64,000 bases of DNA from an uncultured Paracoccaceae bacterium (GCA_947489705.1 CANLEQ010000010.1:62001-126000), one strand, 5' to 3'. Positions 27,018-35,588 are shown, numbered from the stretch's first letter. Translations and numbers: made by a program. The notes: a model not told the origin generated them from the letters alone.

Positions 27018-27845
27018 ATGCGCCACACGCTTCCCATAGCGCCCCAATTCTACGTGACGGCCCCGCAGCCCTGCCCCTATCTGCCCGGACGGATGGAACG
27101 GAAGCTCTTTACCGGGCTTCAGGGTGACGAGGCGCCGCTGCTCAACGACAGCCTGTCGAAACAGGGATTCCGGCGATCACAGAATGTCCTTTACCGGCCG
27201 AGCTGCGCGGAATGCTCCGCCTGTCTGTCGGCGCGCATCCGCGTGGCCGATTTCGCGCCGACGCGGACGCAGCGCCGGATCAACCGCAGGAACGCCCACC
27301 TGCGCCGAAGTTCGAACGCGCCTTGGGCGACCGAGGATCAATACGCGCTCTTTCGCGACTACCTCGATTCGCGACACGCCGATGGCGGCATGGCCGACAT
27401 GGACATATTCGAATTCGCCGCGATGATCGAGGAGACACCGATTCGCAGCCGGGTGATCGAATATACCGATCCGAGCGGGGATCAGGCGGAACTGGCCGCG
27501 GTCTGCCTCACGGATATCCTCGATGACGGGCTGTCGATGGTCTATTCCTTCTTCGATCCGGACCGCGCCGGCGACAGCCTGGGCACCTACGCAATCCTCG
27601 ACCATATCGAGATCGCGCGCGAGGCTGGGCTGCCTTACGTCTATCTGGGCTATTGGGTGCCCGGCTCGCCGAAGATGGGCTACAAGTCCAAGTTCGACGC
27701 GCTGGAGATCTACCTCGGCCGCGCCTGGCAGCCGTTGCGCAATCCCGAGGCATTCGAAGCCGCCTTGCATCCGCGGTCGTCCGATCCCATCGCCGAGCAG
27801 GTGGCCCGCATCTCCCTTCCCGACACCATGACCCGGCGCGGCTAG
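27018..27845 (+). CDS. bpt: Bpt/Ate-type aminoacyl-tRNA-protein transferase
   Basis: The 275-residue protein is of the Bpt/Ate1 family, which adds an amino acid from aminoacyl-tRNA to the N-terminus of proteins and marks them for ClpAP via ClpS. Family marks are [16 protein letters not shown] near the N-terminus, the Cys pair in [14 protein letters not shown], and [17 protein letters not shown] in the C-terminal GNAT-like fold. Bacterial Bpt transfers Leu to N-terminal Asp or Glu; databases often label it arginyltransferase. GAGAGG precedes the ATG. The gene converges with the TRAP operon. Confidence 0.94.
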   Translation: MRHTLPIAPQFYVTAPQPCPYLPGRMERKLFTGLQGDEAPLLNDSLSKQGFRRSQNVLYRPSCAECSACLSARIRVADFAPTRTQRRINRRNAHLRRSSNAPWATEDQYALFRDYLDSRHADGGMADMDIFEFAAMIEETPIRSRVIEYTDPSGDQAELAAVCLTDILDDGLSMVYSFFDPDRAGDSLGTYAILDHIEIAREAGLPYVYLGYWVPGSPKMGYKSKFDALEIYLGRAWQPLRNPEAFEAALHPRSSDPIAEQVARISLPDTMTRRG

Positions 27846-27860
27846 TGCCAGCCGAGCGCT

Positions 27861-27876
27861 GTCGCGCGGCCGCGAC
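27861..27876. terminator. Short GC hairpin between convergent bpt and dctM
   Basis: GTCGCG-CGGC-CGCGAC forms a perfect 6-bp stem between the two stop codons. It has no T-run on either strand, so a terminator role is tentative. Confidence 0.3.
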
Positions 27877-27884
27877 CCGCGCGA

Positions 27885-30239
27885 TCAGTTCGGGAAGAGC
27901 GCGGGCACCAGCGTGACGACGCCGGGAAAGAACCACAGCAGCGCCAGCCCCAGGATCTGGATGCCCACGAAGGGCAGCACGCCGCGATAGATGTGGCCCG
28001 TCGTCACCGATTTCGGCGCAACCCCCCGCAGATAAAACAGCGCGAAGCCGAATGGCGGCGTGAGGAACGACGTCTGGAGGTTCACGGCGATCATGATCGT
28101 CACCCATTTCGGGTCCATCGTGCCGCCATAGATCACGGGACCCACGATCGGGACGACGATGTAGATGATCTCGAGAAAGTCGAGGACGAAGCCAAGGACG
28201 AAGAGGACCAGCATGACGATCAGGAATACCACCATCTCGTTGTCGAAGCTGCGCAGGAATTGCTGGATGTAATGCTCACCGCCAAAGGAGATCACGACGA
28301 GATTGAGAAGCTGCGAGCCGATCAGGATGGTGAAGACCATCGATGTCACCTTGGCCGTCTCGCGCACGATCGCGGGCAGAACGCCCCCATACCAGAGCAC
28401 GAAGCATGCATAGAGCAGGCCGAAGATCGCGAAGAGATACGCCGCCTGCGCGACGATGTAGGCCACCCATTGCTCGAATGTCGTCTCGCCGAGGCCCACG
28501 CGCAGGTCGAAATTCACGCCGACGAGGATCATCACGATGATCGCATAGGTCGTCCAGAGGATGATCCACCCGGAATTGCCCTGATCCTGGAGCTTGCGGA
28601 ACGCCGCCAGCATGATGGCACCGCCCGCTCCTAGCGCGGCCGCGGGGGTGGGATTGGTGATGCCGCCCAGGATCGAGCCGAGAACGGCGACGATGAGAAC
28701 GAGCGGCGGAAAGACGACCCGCACCAGGTCGTTGCGCATGAGCATCGCCGCACCCGCGCGCAGCCCGTAGAGGATCAGCAGGATCGGCACCAGCAGGACA
28801 AGGAAGGTGACGCCCGGCGTCGTCGTCGGCGCGATGAGGACGATGTCGAGGATCAACGCCAGCACCATGCCGAGCGCGCCGACGGCCAGCGGTCGGGCAT
28901 CGGCGGTGGGCGCGACACCCCGGGCGAAGCCCAGCACGAGACCTGCAAGCAGAAGCCCCACCGCGATGCCCGTGCCGATCGGTGCGCGCGTGTCGATCCG
29001 TGTCTCGATCGCCGCGGCACGTTCCTCTTCGGTCAGGCGCACTGCCTCGGCCGCGCCGCCATCCGCGTCGAGCGCCGCCTGTTCGGCGACGGCCCGGTCC
29101 CAGGCCCCTTGCCCGTGCAGATCGATCATCGCCGCCTGGCATTCGGGAGAGACGGCCGTGCGCAAGGACGCGCCCTCGCCCGCCGCGGTGAAGCTGCCGA
29201 CGGTGTAATCCTGCGACCCGACGATGCCGGTCGCGCTGAGCACGAAGAACCCTGCGAGCAAGGCGACGGGCACGCCGAGGAACCATGTCAGTGCCTCGCC
29301 CCGCGTGATGATCTCGCCCGTACCGGCCTGGGTGGCCACAGGCGGCGCTTTGGAGGGGTTCAGCAGCGCATAGACCAGCGCATAGCCCGCGTAGAGCAAG
29401 GCCAGCAGGATGCCCGGCAAGAGGGCCGCCTGGAAAAGTGTCCCGACCGAGACGACCGCCGCCTCGCCGAGATAGGTCAGCGCGTCGGAACATCCCGCCA
29501 TCTGAGCGCGCGTTTCCTGCGCCGTGGAATAGATGTCGCCGGCCAGCGTTCCCAGAAGGACGATGACGATCGACGGCGGTATGATCTGCCCCAGCGTGCC
29601 CGAAGCGGCGATCACGCCGGTCGCGAGTTCAGGCGAATAATTGTGCCGCAACATCGTAGGCAGCGAGAGCAGCCCCATCGTCACCACGGTCGCGCCGACG
29701 ATGCCGGTCGATGCGGCAAGGAAGGCACCCACCACCACGACCGACACCGCGAGCCCGCCCGGAAGCGGCCCGAAGACACGCGCCATCGTGGTCAGCAGAT
29801 CGTTGGCGATCCGGGAGCGCTCGAGCGTGATCCCCATCAGCACGAACATCAGCACGGCAAGCAGGGTCTCGATGCTCTGCCCGGCGAGGACGCGCTCGTT
29901 GATCCGATTGACGATAAAGCCGATATTGCGGTCTAGAGCGGTCTCCCACCCCTGCGGGAAAAGCGGTTCGGTATAGGTGGCAAGATCGGGATACCGAAAT
30001 CGCGAGATCGACTCTGGGCGAACGCCTTCGCCGACCAGCGCGCGATACGCCTCCGACCCCGTATCGACGGCCTGATGCACCAGAATGCCCGCGGAATCGA
30101 GCATTGCGATGATCGCGAACGAAATCACGGCCGCCCCGCCGATGGCGAAAGCAACCGGAAAGCCCGAGAGGATGCCCCCGAAGAGGCACAGGAACACGAT
30201 GATCAGGCCGATCTCGACCCCGTCCAAACCGAAAAGCAT
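27885..30239 (-). CDS. dctM: TRAP transporter large permease subunit (DctM), extended
   Basis: This is the ion-coupled permease subunit of a tripartite ATP-independent periplasmic transporter, with the DctM start GLIIVFLCLFGGILSGFPVA and end TSFLTPPFGFALFYLRGVAP. At 784 residues it is much longer than the usual 430 or so. The extra length lies in two places: a soluble insertion after the first helices (about residues 55-110) and a central stretch (about 300-560) with an acidic loop rich in Ala/Glu and extra membrane helices. Long DctM variants are known for TRAP systems of keto acids and related compounds. It starts 16 nt after dctQ ends. Confidence 0.93.
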   Translation of the reverse strand: MLFGLDGVEIGLIIVFLCLFGGILSGFPVAFAIGGAAVISFAIIAMLDSAGILVHQAVDTGSEAYRALVGEGVRPESISRFRYPDLATYTEPLFPQGWETALDRNIGFIVNRINERVLAGQSIETLLAVLMFVLMGITLERSRIANDLLTTMARVFGPLPGGLAVSVVVVGAFLAASTGIVGATVVTMGLLSLPTMLRHNYSPELATGVIAASGTLGQIIPPSIVIVLLGTLAGDIYSTAQETRAQMAGCSDALTYLGEAAVVSVGTLFQAALLPGILLALLYAGYALVYALLNPSKAPPVATQAGTGEIITRGEALTWFLGVPVALLAGFFVLSATGIVGSQDYTVGSFTAAGEGASLRTAVSPECQAAMIDLHGQGAWDRAVAEQAALDADGGAAEAVRLTEEERAAAIETRIDTRAPIGTGIAVGLLLAGLVLGFARGVAPTADARPLAVGALGMVLALILDIVLIAPTTTPGVTFLVLLVPILLILYGLRAGAAMLMRNDLVRVVFPPLVLIVAVLGSILGGITNPTPAAALGAGGAIMLAAFRKLQDQGNSGWIILWTTYAIIVMILVGVNFDLRVGLGETTFEQWVAYIVAQAAYLFAIFGLLYACFVLWYGGVLPAIVRETAKVTSMVFTILIGSQLLNLVVISFGGEHYIQQFLRSFDNEMVVFLIVMLVLFVLGFVLDFLEIIYIVVPIVGPVIYGGTMDPKWVTIMIAVNLQTSFLTPPFGFALFYLRGVAPKSVTTGHIYRGVLPFVGIQILGLALLWFFPGVVTLVPALFPN

Positions 30240-30255
30240 GTCTATGTCCCTGTTC

Positions 30256-31140
30256 TCAATGCGTTCCGGTCACGGCGTCGTCATCGCCCATCGTGTCGCG
30301 ATCGAGGTACTTCCCCCCGCTCGCCGGGCCTTCCCTAAGTTCGAGGTAAGACCTGTAGAGCACTGCGATCGCTTGTAAAAACACCATCGCGGTGAAGGTC
30401 AGGAGCAATACCTTGAAAAGGAAATACGCGTTGAACCCGTTGGGTGAAAAGCCGATCGTCTCGACGTTCCAGCGCAAGGCGCGTGCCCGCATCAGAAGCT
30501 GGCCGAGCGTGTTGCTGGCCGAGGGGTTCGGCACCACCAGCACGCGCCAGAGAAAGAACCAGGCGTAAAGCCAGGTGAGGATCGCGAACGGCATCATGAA
30601 AACCACGGCGCCCACCATGTCGATGATCTTCTTCGTGCGGAACCGGGCGGGCCCGTAGATCAGGTCGACGCGCACATGGCCGCCCTGCACGAAGGTGTAA
30701 GCGCAGCACATCACCACGACGAGCGCATTGTAGAGCTTGAGTTCCTCCGACCACCAGCTGACGTCGAAACTGAGGGCGCTGCCGAAGCCGAAACTGAGTT
30801 CGGACGCGGCAAAGATACGTTGCATGAAGATGATCACGATCTGCTGCAACACCATGAGCAGGCCCGCCCAGGCGAAGAACCGGCCGACCGAATTGGCGAA
30901 TGTCTCGAGCACACGGACCGCGCCCCACATGATCGCGCTCCGCCAGAGCCCGAGCCCCGTCAGGATGGCGAAGGCGACCAGCACTACGAAGAGGAATTCG
31001 ACCGACGCACCGTAATAGATGAAGCGCATCAGGGCCTCGGGATTGCTCCAGTCGAGCCACAAGCCCGGATGCGACAGAGCGTAGGCGACATTGTAGAATG
31101 TCATCGCGATGTTGCTGATGAACCAGATCAACCCGTCCAA
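30256..31140 (-). CDS. dctQ: TRAP transporter small permease subunit (DctQ), extended
   Basis: The small membrane subunit of the TRAP transporter is 294 residues, longer than the usual 160-200, with several hydrophobic helices and the typical basic loop in a GGHVRVDLIYGPARFRTKK segment. The start codon is TTG (31140), supported by GGGGAG 7 nt upstream; no ATG exists until well inside the first helix. It lies between dctP and dctM and is preceded by an intercistronic hairpin, so it is likely translated at a lower level than dctP. Confidence 0.88.
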   Translation of the reverse strand: MDGLIWFISNIAMTFYNVAYALSHPGLWLDWSNPEALMRFIYYGASVEFLFVVLVAFAILTGLGLWRSAIMWGAVRVLETFANSVGRFFAWAGLLMVLQQIVIIFMQRIFAASELSFGFGSALSFDVSWWSEELKLYNALVVVMCCAYTFVQGGHVRVDLIYGPARFRTKKIIDMVGAVVFMMPFAILTWLYAWFFLWRVLVVPNPSASNTLGQLLMRARALRWNVETIGFSPNGFNAYFLFKVLLLTFTAMVFLQAIAVLYRSYLELREGPASGGKYLDRDTMGDDDAVTGTH

Positions 31141-31172
31141 CGTGCCGCTCCCCGACAGTTTTCCCCCTCATG

Positions 31173-31204
31173 CCTGCCTGCCGCCGGCGAAGGCAGCAGG
31201 CAGG
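31173..31204 (-). terminator. Intercistronic hairpin between dctP and dctQ
   Basis: On the coding (minus) strand, CCTGCCTGC pairs perfectly with GCAGGCAGG (9 bp, 14-nt loop). It lies 24 nt after the dctP stop codon and about 33 nt before the dctQ start. Such hairpins commonly reduce downstream transcription or protect the binding-protein mRNA, giving an excess of binding protein. Confidence 0.55.
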
Positions 31205-31228
31205 ATGATATCACCCGATTGCCGCGCC

Positions 31229-32314
31229 TCAGTAGCCGCGAACGCGGTCGCGCTGCTGCGTGAAGGCCCCTTCGGAGGTGCTGATCCAGCCGGCGGAGGT
31301 TTCGAGCGATGCCATGTAGCTGTCGTAGATGCGCGCGTAGAGCTCGTCGCCCATGGGCTCCTGAACGACTTCCTCGGCCGCCGTCCCGAATGCGTCCCAG
31401 ACGGCGTCGGGGAATTCGAGGACCTGCACGCCGCTCGATTGCAGGCGCTGGAGCGCGGCACCGTTATTCGCCATGAAGAGCGACATGGTCCAGATGTTGC
31501 ACGACCTTGCGGCATGCTGAATGACCTTCTGATGCGCCGGGCTCAGCCCTTCGAACATCTCGAGATTGACGGTCAGGTTCAGGTTGGGGCCGGGCTCGTG
31601 GAAGCCGGCCGTGTAGTAGTTCTTGGTGATCTCCTGGAAGCCCGCCGTCTCGTCGGCCCAGGGTCCGATCCATTCGGTGCCGTCGATCGCGCCCGACGAC
31701 AGCGCTTGATAGACTTCGGCACCGGGCAGGTTCTGGACCGAAGCGCCGAGCTTGCCGAGGACCTGTCCGCCCTGCCCCGGCATCCGGAACTTGAGCCCCT
31801 GGAAATCCTCCGGGGCGTTGATCTCGCGCGAGAACCAGCCGCCCGATTGCGGCCCGGTATTGCCGACCGGAAACGGCCGCAGACCGAAGATCGAGTAGAG
31901 TTCATGGGCAAGTTCCATGCCGCCCTGGTGATAGTACCAGTTGTTGAACTCGATGAAGGTCATGCCGAACGGCACTTGCGAGAAGAAAGAGAGCGCCGGA
32001 TGCTGCCCGAGGAAGTAGTAGTCCACACCGTGATACATGTCGGCCTGCCCGGCGGATACGGCGTCGAACACCTCGAACGCTCCGACGAGTTCGCCCGCGG
32101 CGCGCAGATCGACGGTCAGCTGACCGTCGCTCATCTCGGTGATGGCGTCGGCCACGTATTGCGCGCTGTCATGCACCCCGGCGAGCCCGCGGCCCCACGT
32201 CGTGACCAAAGTCAGCGTGCGGTTGCCCTGGGCATAGGCCGGTGCCGCGAGACTCGATGCGGCGGCAGCACCTCCGCCCAATGCGGACGTGCGAATGAAT
32301 GATCGACGATCCAT
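31229..32314 (-). CDS. dctP: TRAP transporter substrate-binding protein, TakP-like
   Basis: The 361-residue protein begins with a Tat-type signal (MDRRSFIRTSALGGGAAAA; twin Arg followed by a hydrophobic stretch and AYA) and is a DctP-family periplasmic receptor. The segments FRMPGQGGQVLGKLGA, GAIDGTEWIGPWADE and YTAGFHEPGPNL resemble the keto-acid binding protein TakP, so I infer 2-oxo acids or similar carboxylates as ligands. GGGAGG lies 6 nt before the ATG. It is the first gene of the dctP-dctQ-dctM operon and has a palindrome in its 5' leader. Confidence 0.93.
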   Translation of the reverse strand: MDRRSFIRTSALGGGAAAASSLAAPAYAQGNRTLTLVTTWGRGLAGVHDSAQYVADAITEMSDGQLTVDLRAAGELVGAFEVFDAVSAGQADMYHGVDYYFLGQHPALSFFSQVPFGMTFIEFNNWYYHQGGMELAHELYSIFGLRPFPVGNTGPQSGGWFSREINAPEDFQGLKFRMPGQGGQVLGKLGASVQNLPGAEVYQALSSGAIDGTEWIGPWADETAGFQEITKNYYTAGFHEPGPNLNLTVNLEMFEGLSPAHQKVIQHAARSCNIWTMSLFMANNGAALQRLQSSGVQVLEFPDAVWDAFGTAAEEVVQEPMGDELYARIYDSYMASLETSAGWISTSEGAFTQQRDRVRGY

Positions 32315-32334
32315 CGTGTTCCTCCCATGGAAGT

Positions 32335-32352
32335 CCGGACGGGACCGTCCGG
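32335..32352. repeat. Palindrome in the dctP 5' leader
   Basis: CCGGACGG and CCGTCCGG flank a two-base centre, giving an 18-bp near-perfect palindrome 20 nt upstream of the dctP ATG. It could be an operator for regulation of the TRAP operon or an mRNA hairpin close to the ribosome binding site. Confidence 0.5.
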
Positions 32353-32406
32353 GCAGATCTGTTTCGGTCCGCCGACGTTAGCGGCCCGGTTCCATGGAAG
32401 AAATAC

Positions 32407-32433
32407 CAAAATCCTCGTGAAACGGTGATTTTG
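32407..32433 (-). terminator. Possible terminator after the yihY-like gene
   Basis: On the minus strand CAAAATC and GATTTTG form a perfect 7-bp stem with a 13-nt loop, 43 nt after the YihY stop codon, followed by GTATTTCTT. The weak A/T stem makes this tentative; it might instead be a protein-binding site upstream of dctP. Confidence 0.35.
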
Positions 32434-32475
32434 TGAGCTGCGGAAGGCAGTTCTGCTCGCGAAGCTGCGCGTCGA

Positions 32476-33324
32476 TCAGTCGGTCGAGCGACGGCGCTCC
32501 AGAAGTTTGGAAACGAGCGCCCCGAGCAGGATGATGCACGACGACAGCCACATCCAGACGAGGAGAATGATCGTGCCACCGATGGCGCCGAATGTCTCGT
32601 TGTAGGAGCCGAAATACCGAACGTAGATTGCGAAGCAGATGCTTCCGATGATCCAGAGTACGCATGCTAAGGCGGCACCGGGGACGAGCGCACCCCAGCT
32701 CGAGAAATGCCGCGACGGTGCGATCCGGTATGTCATCACGATCCCGAGCGCCGCAATCACCAGCAGAACGGGCCAGCGCAACATCATCACCAGCGTCTCC
32801 TCCGACTGTCCCAGTGGCAGCCACGCCATGATCGCCGGAACGATGGCCGCCAGCGCCACGCAGAGGATGATCCCCAGGATCAGCCCCAGCGTCAGCCCGA
32901 TCTTGGTAAGTGTCGCCTGCACGAGACTGCGCTCCTCCTCGGTCTCGTAGACGAGGTTGAGCCCGTCCATCAAACCCTGCATCGCGTTCGACGCGGAGTA
33001 GAGCGTCAAAAGAAGACCTGCGACCGCCGCAATGCCGAGACCGCCCGTATCCGCACCGGCGACCGCCGTCGCCTGCCCGATGATGATGTCGTATGCCGCC
33101 TGCGGCAGCACGCCCTGAAGAACAGACATCTGGTCGACCACGGATTGCGGGTTCACCAGAAGCCCGGCAATCGCCATGAGGGCGCCGATCCCCGGAAAGA
33201 GGGCGAGAAGTCCGAAAAACGCGACACCCGCCCCGATGAGGGTCAGTTTCATGCGCACGATCTCGGCCCATAGGGCCTTGCCGAAGCCCACGGCTCCGTG
33301 CGGGGCGTCTGTTGTCTCGGTCAT
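32476..33324 (-). CDS. YihY/virulence factor BrkB family membrane protein
   Basis: The 282-residue protein has six or so membrane helices and the family pattern (ALFPGIGALMAIAGLL, YSASNAMQGLMDGLNLVYE, WGALVPGAALACVLWIIGS, FGSYNETFGAIGG). The family has no established biochemical role despite an old RNase BN label. AAGGA lies about 8 nt before the ATG at 33324; the open frame extends 32 codons upstream without family similarity. It lies upstream of the TRAP operon on the same strand, separated by 161 nt. Confidence 0.9.
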   Translation of the reverse strand: MTETTDAPHGAVGFGKALWAEIVRMKLTLIGAGVAFFGLLALFPGIGALMAIAGLLVNPQSVVDQMSVLQGVLPQAAYDIIIGQATAVAGADTGGLGIAAVAGLLLTLYSASNAMQGLMDGLNLVYETEEERSLVQATLTKIGLTLGLILGIILCVALAAIVPAIMAWLPLGQSEETLVMMLRWPVLLVIAALGIVMTYRIAPSRHFSSWGALVPGAALACVLWIIGSICFAIYVRYFGSYNETFGAIGGTIILLVWMWLSSCIILLGALVSKLLERRRSTD

Positions 33325-33500
33325 GTCGGGGTCCTTCTTGAGCGTTGATACGCAACTCCAGCGAGAGCCGTGCGTTCCACTTCGTATCGCGCAGGCAGGA
33401 ACTGCGCGTCGATTTTTCAAAACCGCGCCCCGAGGACAATCAGGCGCAATTAAAGTTCAAATAGCGCCGCCCGAAAGCCATATTTGTTGCGCTTTCGGTG
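33325..33500. other. Non-coding stretch between yihY and the ilvB promoter
   Basis: This divergent spacer carries no open frame I can support. It is slightly more A/T-rich near 33445-33485 and should contain the minus-strand promoter for yihY. A short GGCGC/GCGCC inverted repeat flanks an A/T-rich core near 33449-33474. Nothing else is recognisable. Confidence 0.5.
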
Positions 33501-33529
33501 TTGACGCTACACCGGGCGTTGCCTAAGCA
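33501..33529 (+). promoter_or_regulatory. Candidate promoter of the ilvB leader
   Basis: TTGACG (five of six consensus bases) is followed after 17 nt by TAAGCA. The predicted start near 33536 would place the leader-peptide ATG about 24 nt into the transcript, with a GAGG site between, which fits an attenuated operon. Confidence 0.5.
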
Positions 33530-33559
33530 GGGTCTCAGCAAGCAGAGGTCAGGTAGATC

Positions 33560-33607
33560 ATGACGATCGTGGACGTAATTATGACGAAAGGGCGCGGGGG
33601 CCGGTAG
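33560..33607 (+). CDS. ilvB operon leader peptide (15 aa)
   Basis: ATG to TAG encodes MTIVDVIMTKGRGGR. Four of codons 3-7 are Ile or Val, two of the three end products of the pathway that begins with the downstream acetolactate synthase. A GAGG and an AGGT lie 11 and 5 nt before the ATG. The second half of the frame overlaps one arm of an antiterminator, and a strong terminator follows 27 nt after the stop codon. This is the layout of a ribosome-mediated attenuator: stalling at Ile/Val codons favours the antiterminator, while completion of the peptide favours termination. Translation and regulation are inferred. Confidence 0.75.
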   Translation: MTIVDVIMTKGRGGR

Positions 33608-33638
33608 TGACCGACCCTTCCTGAACGACACGCGCCCT
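33589..33638 (+). promoter_or_regulatory. Antiterminator pairing of the ilvB attenuator
   Basis: AGGGCGCG (33589-33596), inside leader codons 9-13, is perfectly complementary to CGCGCCCT (33631-33638). The second element overlaps the first five bases of the terminator stem, so the two structures exclude each other. A ribosome resting at the leader stop codon would cover the first element and leave the terminator free to form. Confidence 0.65.
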
Positions 33639-33664
33639 CGACTGATCCTCGGGGGCTTTTTCTT
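33634..33664 (+). terminator. Attenuator terminator upstream of ilvB
   Basis: GCCCTCGA pairs with TCGGGGGC (8 bp with one G-U, loop CTGATCC), followed by TTTTTCTT. It lies between the leader peptide and ilvB, 80 nt before the ilvB start codon. A further 8-bp inverted repeat (GCAACGCT/AGCGTTGC, 33667-33701) follows and may shape the remaining leader. Confidence 0.8.
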
Positions 33665-33743
33665 GCGCAACGCTTGGTTCCCACTCGAATGACAGCGTTG
33701 CTTACCGACCGCGCCCACGGGCGCCGATGTGGAGACCGAAACG

Positions 33744-35498
33744 ATGACAAAACCGATGACGGGTGCAAAAATGGTGGTTCAGGCCCTGAAGGATCAGGGC
33801 GTCGAGGTCGTGTTCGGTTATCCCGGCGGCGCGGTCTTGCCAATCTACGACGAGATCTTTCAGCAGGACGATATCCGGCACGTCCTCGTCCGGCACGAGC
33901 AGGCGGCGGTGCATGCCGCCGAAGGCTATGCGCGATCGACCGGCAAGGTGGGCGTTGCGCTGGTGACGTCCGGACCGGGCGCCACGAACGCCGTCACCGG
34001 GCTGACCGACGCGCTGATGGACTCGATCCCGATCATCGTGCTGTCAGGTCAGGTGCCGACCTTCATGATCGGCAACGACGCGTTTCAGGAGGCTGATACC
34101 GTCGGCATCACCCGCCCCTGCACCAAGCACAACTGGCTGGTAAAGGAGACCGATGCCCTGTCCGGCGTCATCCACGAGGCGTTCCACGTCGCCGCGTCGG
34201 GACGTCCGGGGCCCGTTCTCATCGACATCCCGAAGGACGTGCAATTCGCCAGCGGCCGCTACACCCAGCGCGAGAAGGCGCGGCTCAGCCGGTATCAACC
34301 GCAGGTCAAGGGCGACGCGGAAACCATCGCCGCCCTCGCTCAGGCCATGGCCACCGCGAAAAAGCCGGTCATTTACTCCGGGGGAGGCGTCATCAATTCC
34401 GGAAATCAGGCCTCGCAACTGCTTCGCGAACTGGTGGCCGAGACGGATTTTCCCATCACCTCGACGCTCATGGGGCTCGGCGCCTATCCGGCGTCGGGCA
34501 AGAACTGGCTCGGGATGCTGGGAATGCATGGCCTTTACGAGGCCAATCTCGCCACCCATGGCTGCGATCTGCTGATCAATATCGGTGCGCGGTTCGATGA
34601 CCGCATCACCGGCCGTGTTGATGATTTCAGCCCGCATTCGCTCAAGGCGCATATCGACATCGATGCCTCGTCGATCAACAAGATCGTCCATGTCGACCTG
34701 CCCATCCTCGGCGATGTGGCCAACGTCCTTGAGGATCTCCTCCGGATCTGGCGCGATCAGGGGAGCGTGACCAACCGGGAAGCCGTTGCCAAATGGTGGC
34801 GTCAGATCGAAGAATGGCGGGCGGTCGAATGCCTCAAGTTCTCTCCGTCGGGAAAGGTCATCAAGCCCCAGCACGCGCTGTCGCGGCTCGAGGCGCTGAC
34901 CAAGGATCACGACCGCTACATCACGACCGAAGTGGGTCAGCACCAGATGTGGGCCGCGCAATATATCGGGTTCGAGGCACCGAATCGATGGATGACGTCG
35001 GGCGGGCTCGGGACGATGGGCTACGGCCATCCCGCGTCGATCGGGGTGCAGATGGCGCATCCCGACGCGCTCGTCATCAACGTCGCGGGCGAAGCGTCCT
35101 GGCTGATGAACATGCAGGAGCTCGGGACGGCGGTGCAGTATCGCCTGCCCGTCAAGCAGTTCATCCTCAACAACGAACGACTCGGTATGGTGCGCCAGTG
35201 GCAGGAGCTCCTGCATGGCGAGCGGTACTCGCATTCCTGGTCGGAGGCCCTGCCCGACTTCGTGAAGCTGGCCGAGGCGTTCGGCGCCAAGGGCATCCAG
35301 TGCAAGGATCCCGACGATCTCGACGATGCGATCCGCGAGATGATCGAGCATCCCGGCCCCGTGATCTTCGACTGCCTGGTCGAGAAGCACGAGAATTGTT
35401 TCCCGATGATCCCGAGCGGTGAGCCCCACAACAAGATGTTGCTCGCAAATGCCGAGACGCAGGGGCAGATCACCGCGCCCGGGGCGGTCCTGGTGTAA
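33744..35498 (+). CDS. ilvB: Acetolactate synthase large (catalytic) subunit
   Basis: The ThDP- and FAD-dependent enzyme condenses pyruvate to acetolactate, or with 2-oxobutyrate to acetohydroxybutyrate, starting Ile, Val and Leu synthesis. Landmarks include FGYPGGAVLPIYD, the catalytic Glu in RHEQAAVHAAEGYA, TSGPGATN and ILNNERLGMVRQWQ. The ThDP/Mg motif, usually GDG or GDA followed by NN, reads GEASW here, with Glu in the metal-ligand position. The 584-residue length is standard. The ATG at 33744 has GGAG 9 nt upstream. Expression is probably set by the upstream attenuator, and ilvH follows 90 nt later. Confidence 0.96.
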   Translation: MTKPMTGAKMVVQALKDQGVEVVFGYPGGAVLPIYDEIFQQDDIRHVLVRHEQAAVHAAEGYARSTGKVGVALVTSGPGATNAVTGLTDALMDSIPIIVLSGQVPTFMIGNDAFQEADTVGITRPCTKHNWLVKETDALSGVIHEAFHVAASGRPGPVLIDIPKDVQFASGRYTQREKARLSRYQPQVKGDAETIAALAQAMATAKKPVIYSGGGVINSGNQASQLLRELVAETDFPITSTLMGLGAYPASGKNWLGMLGMHGLYEANLATHGCDLLINIGARFDDRITGRVDDFSPHSLKAHIDIDASSINKIVHVDLPILGDVANVLEDLLRIWRDQGSVTNREAVAKWWRQIEEWRAVECLKFSPSGKVIKPQHALSRLEALTKDHDRYITTEVGQHQMWAAQYIGFEAPNRWMTSGGLGTMGYGHPASIGVQMAHPDALVINVAGEASWLMNMQELGTAVQYRLPVKQFILNNERLGMVRQWQELLHGERYSHSWSEALPDFVKLAEAFGAKGIQCKDPDDLDDAIREMIEHPGPVIFDCLVEKHENCFPMIPSGEPHNKMLLANAETQGQITAPGAVLV

Positions 35499-35588
35499 CT
35501 TTCACCGGGCCCTCCGCGACGCGGACGTGCCAGCAAGCAGTCTCGGAAAACCAGATACGGGCGCCCCGATGTGCCAAAGGACACCAGC

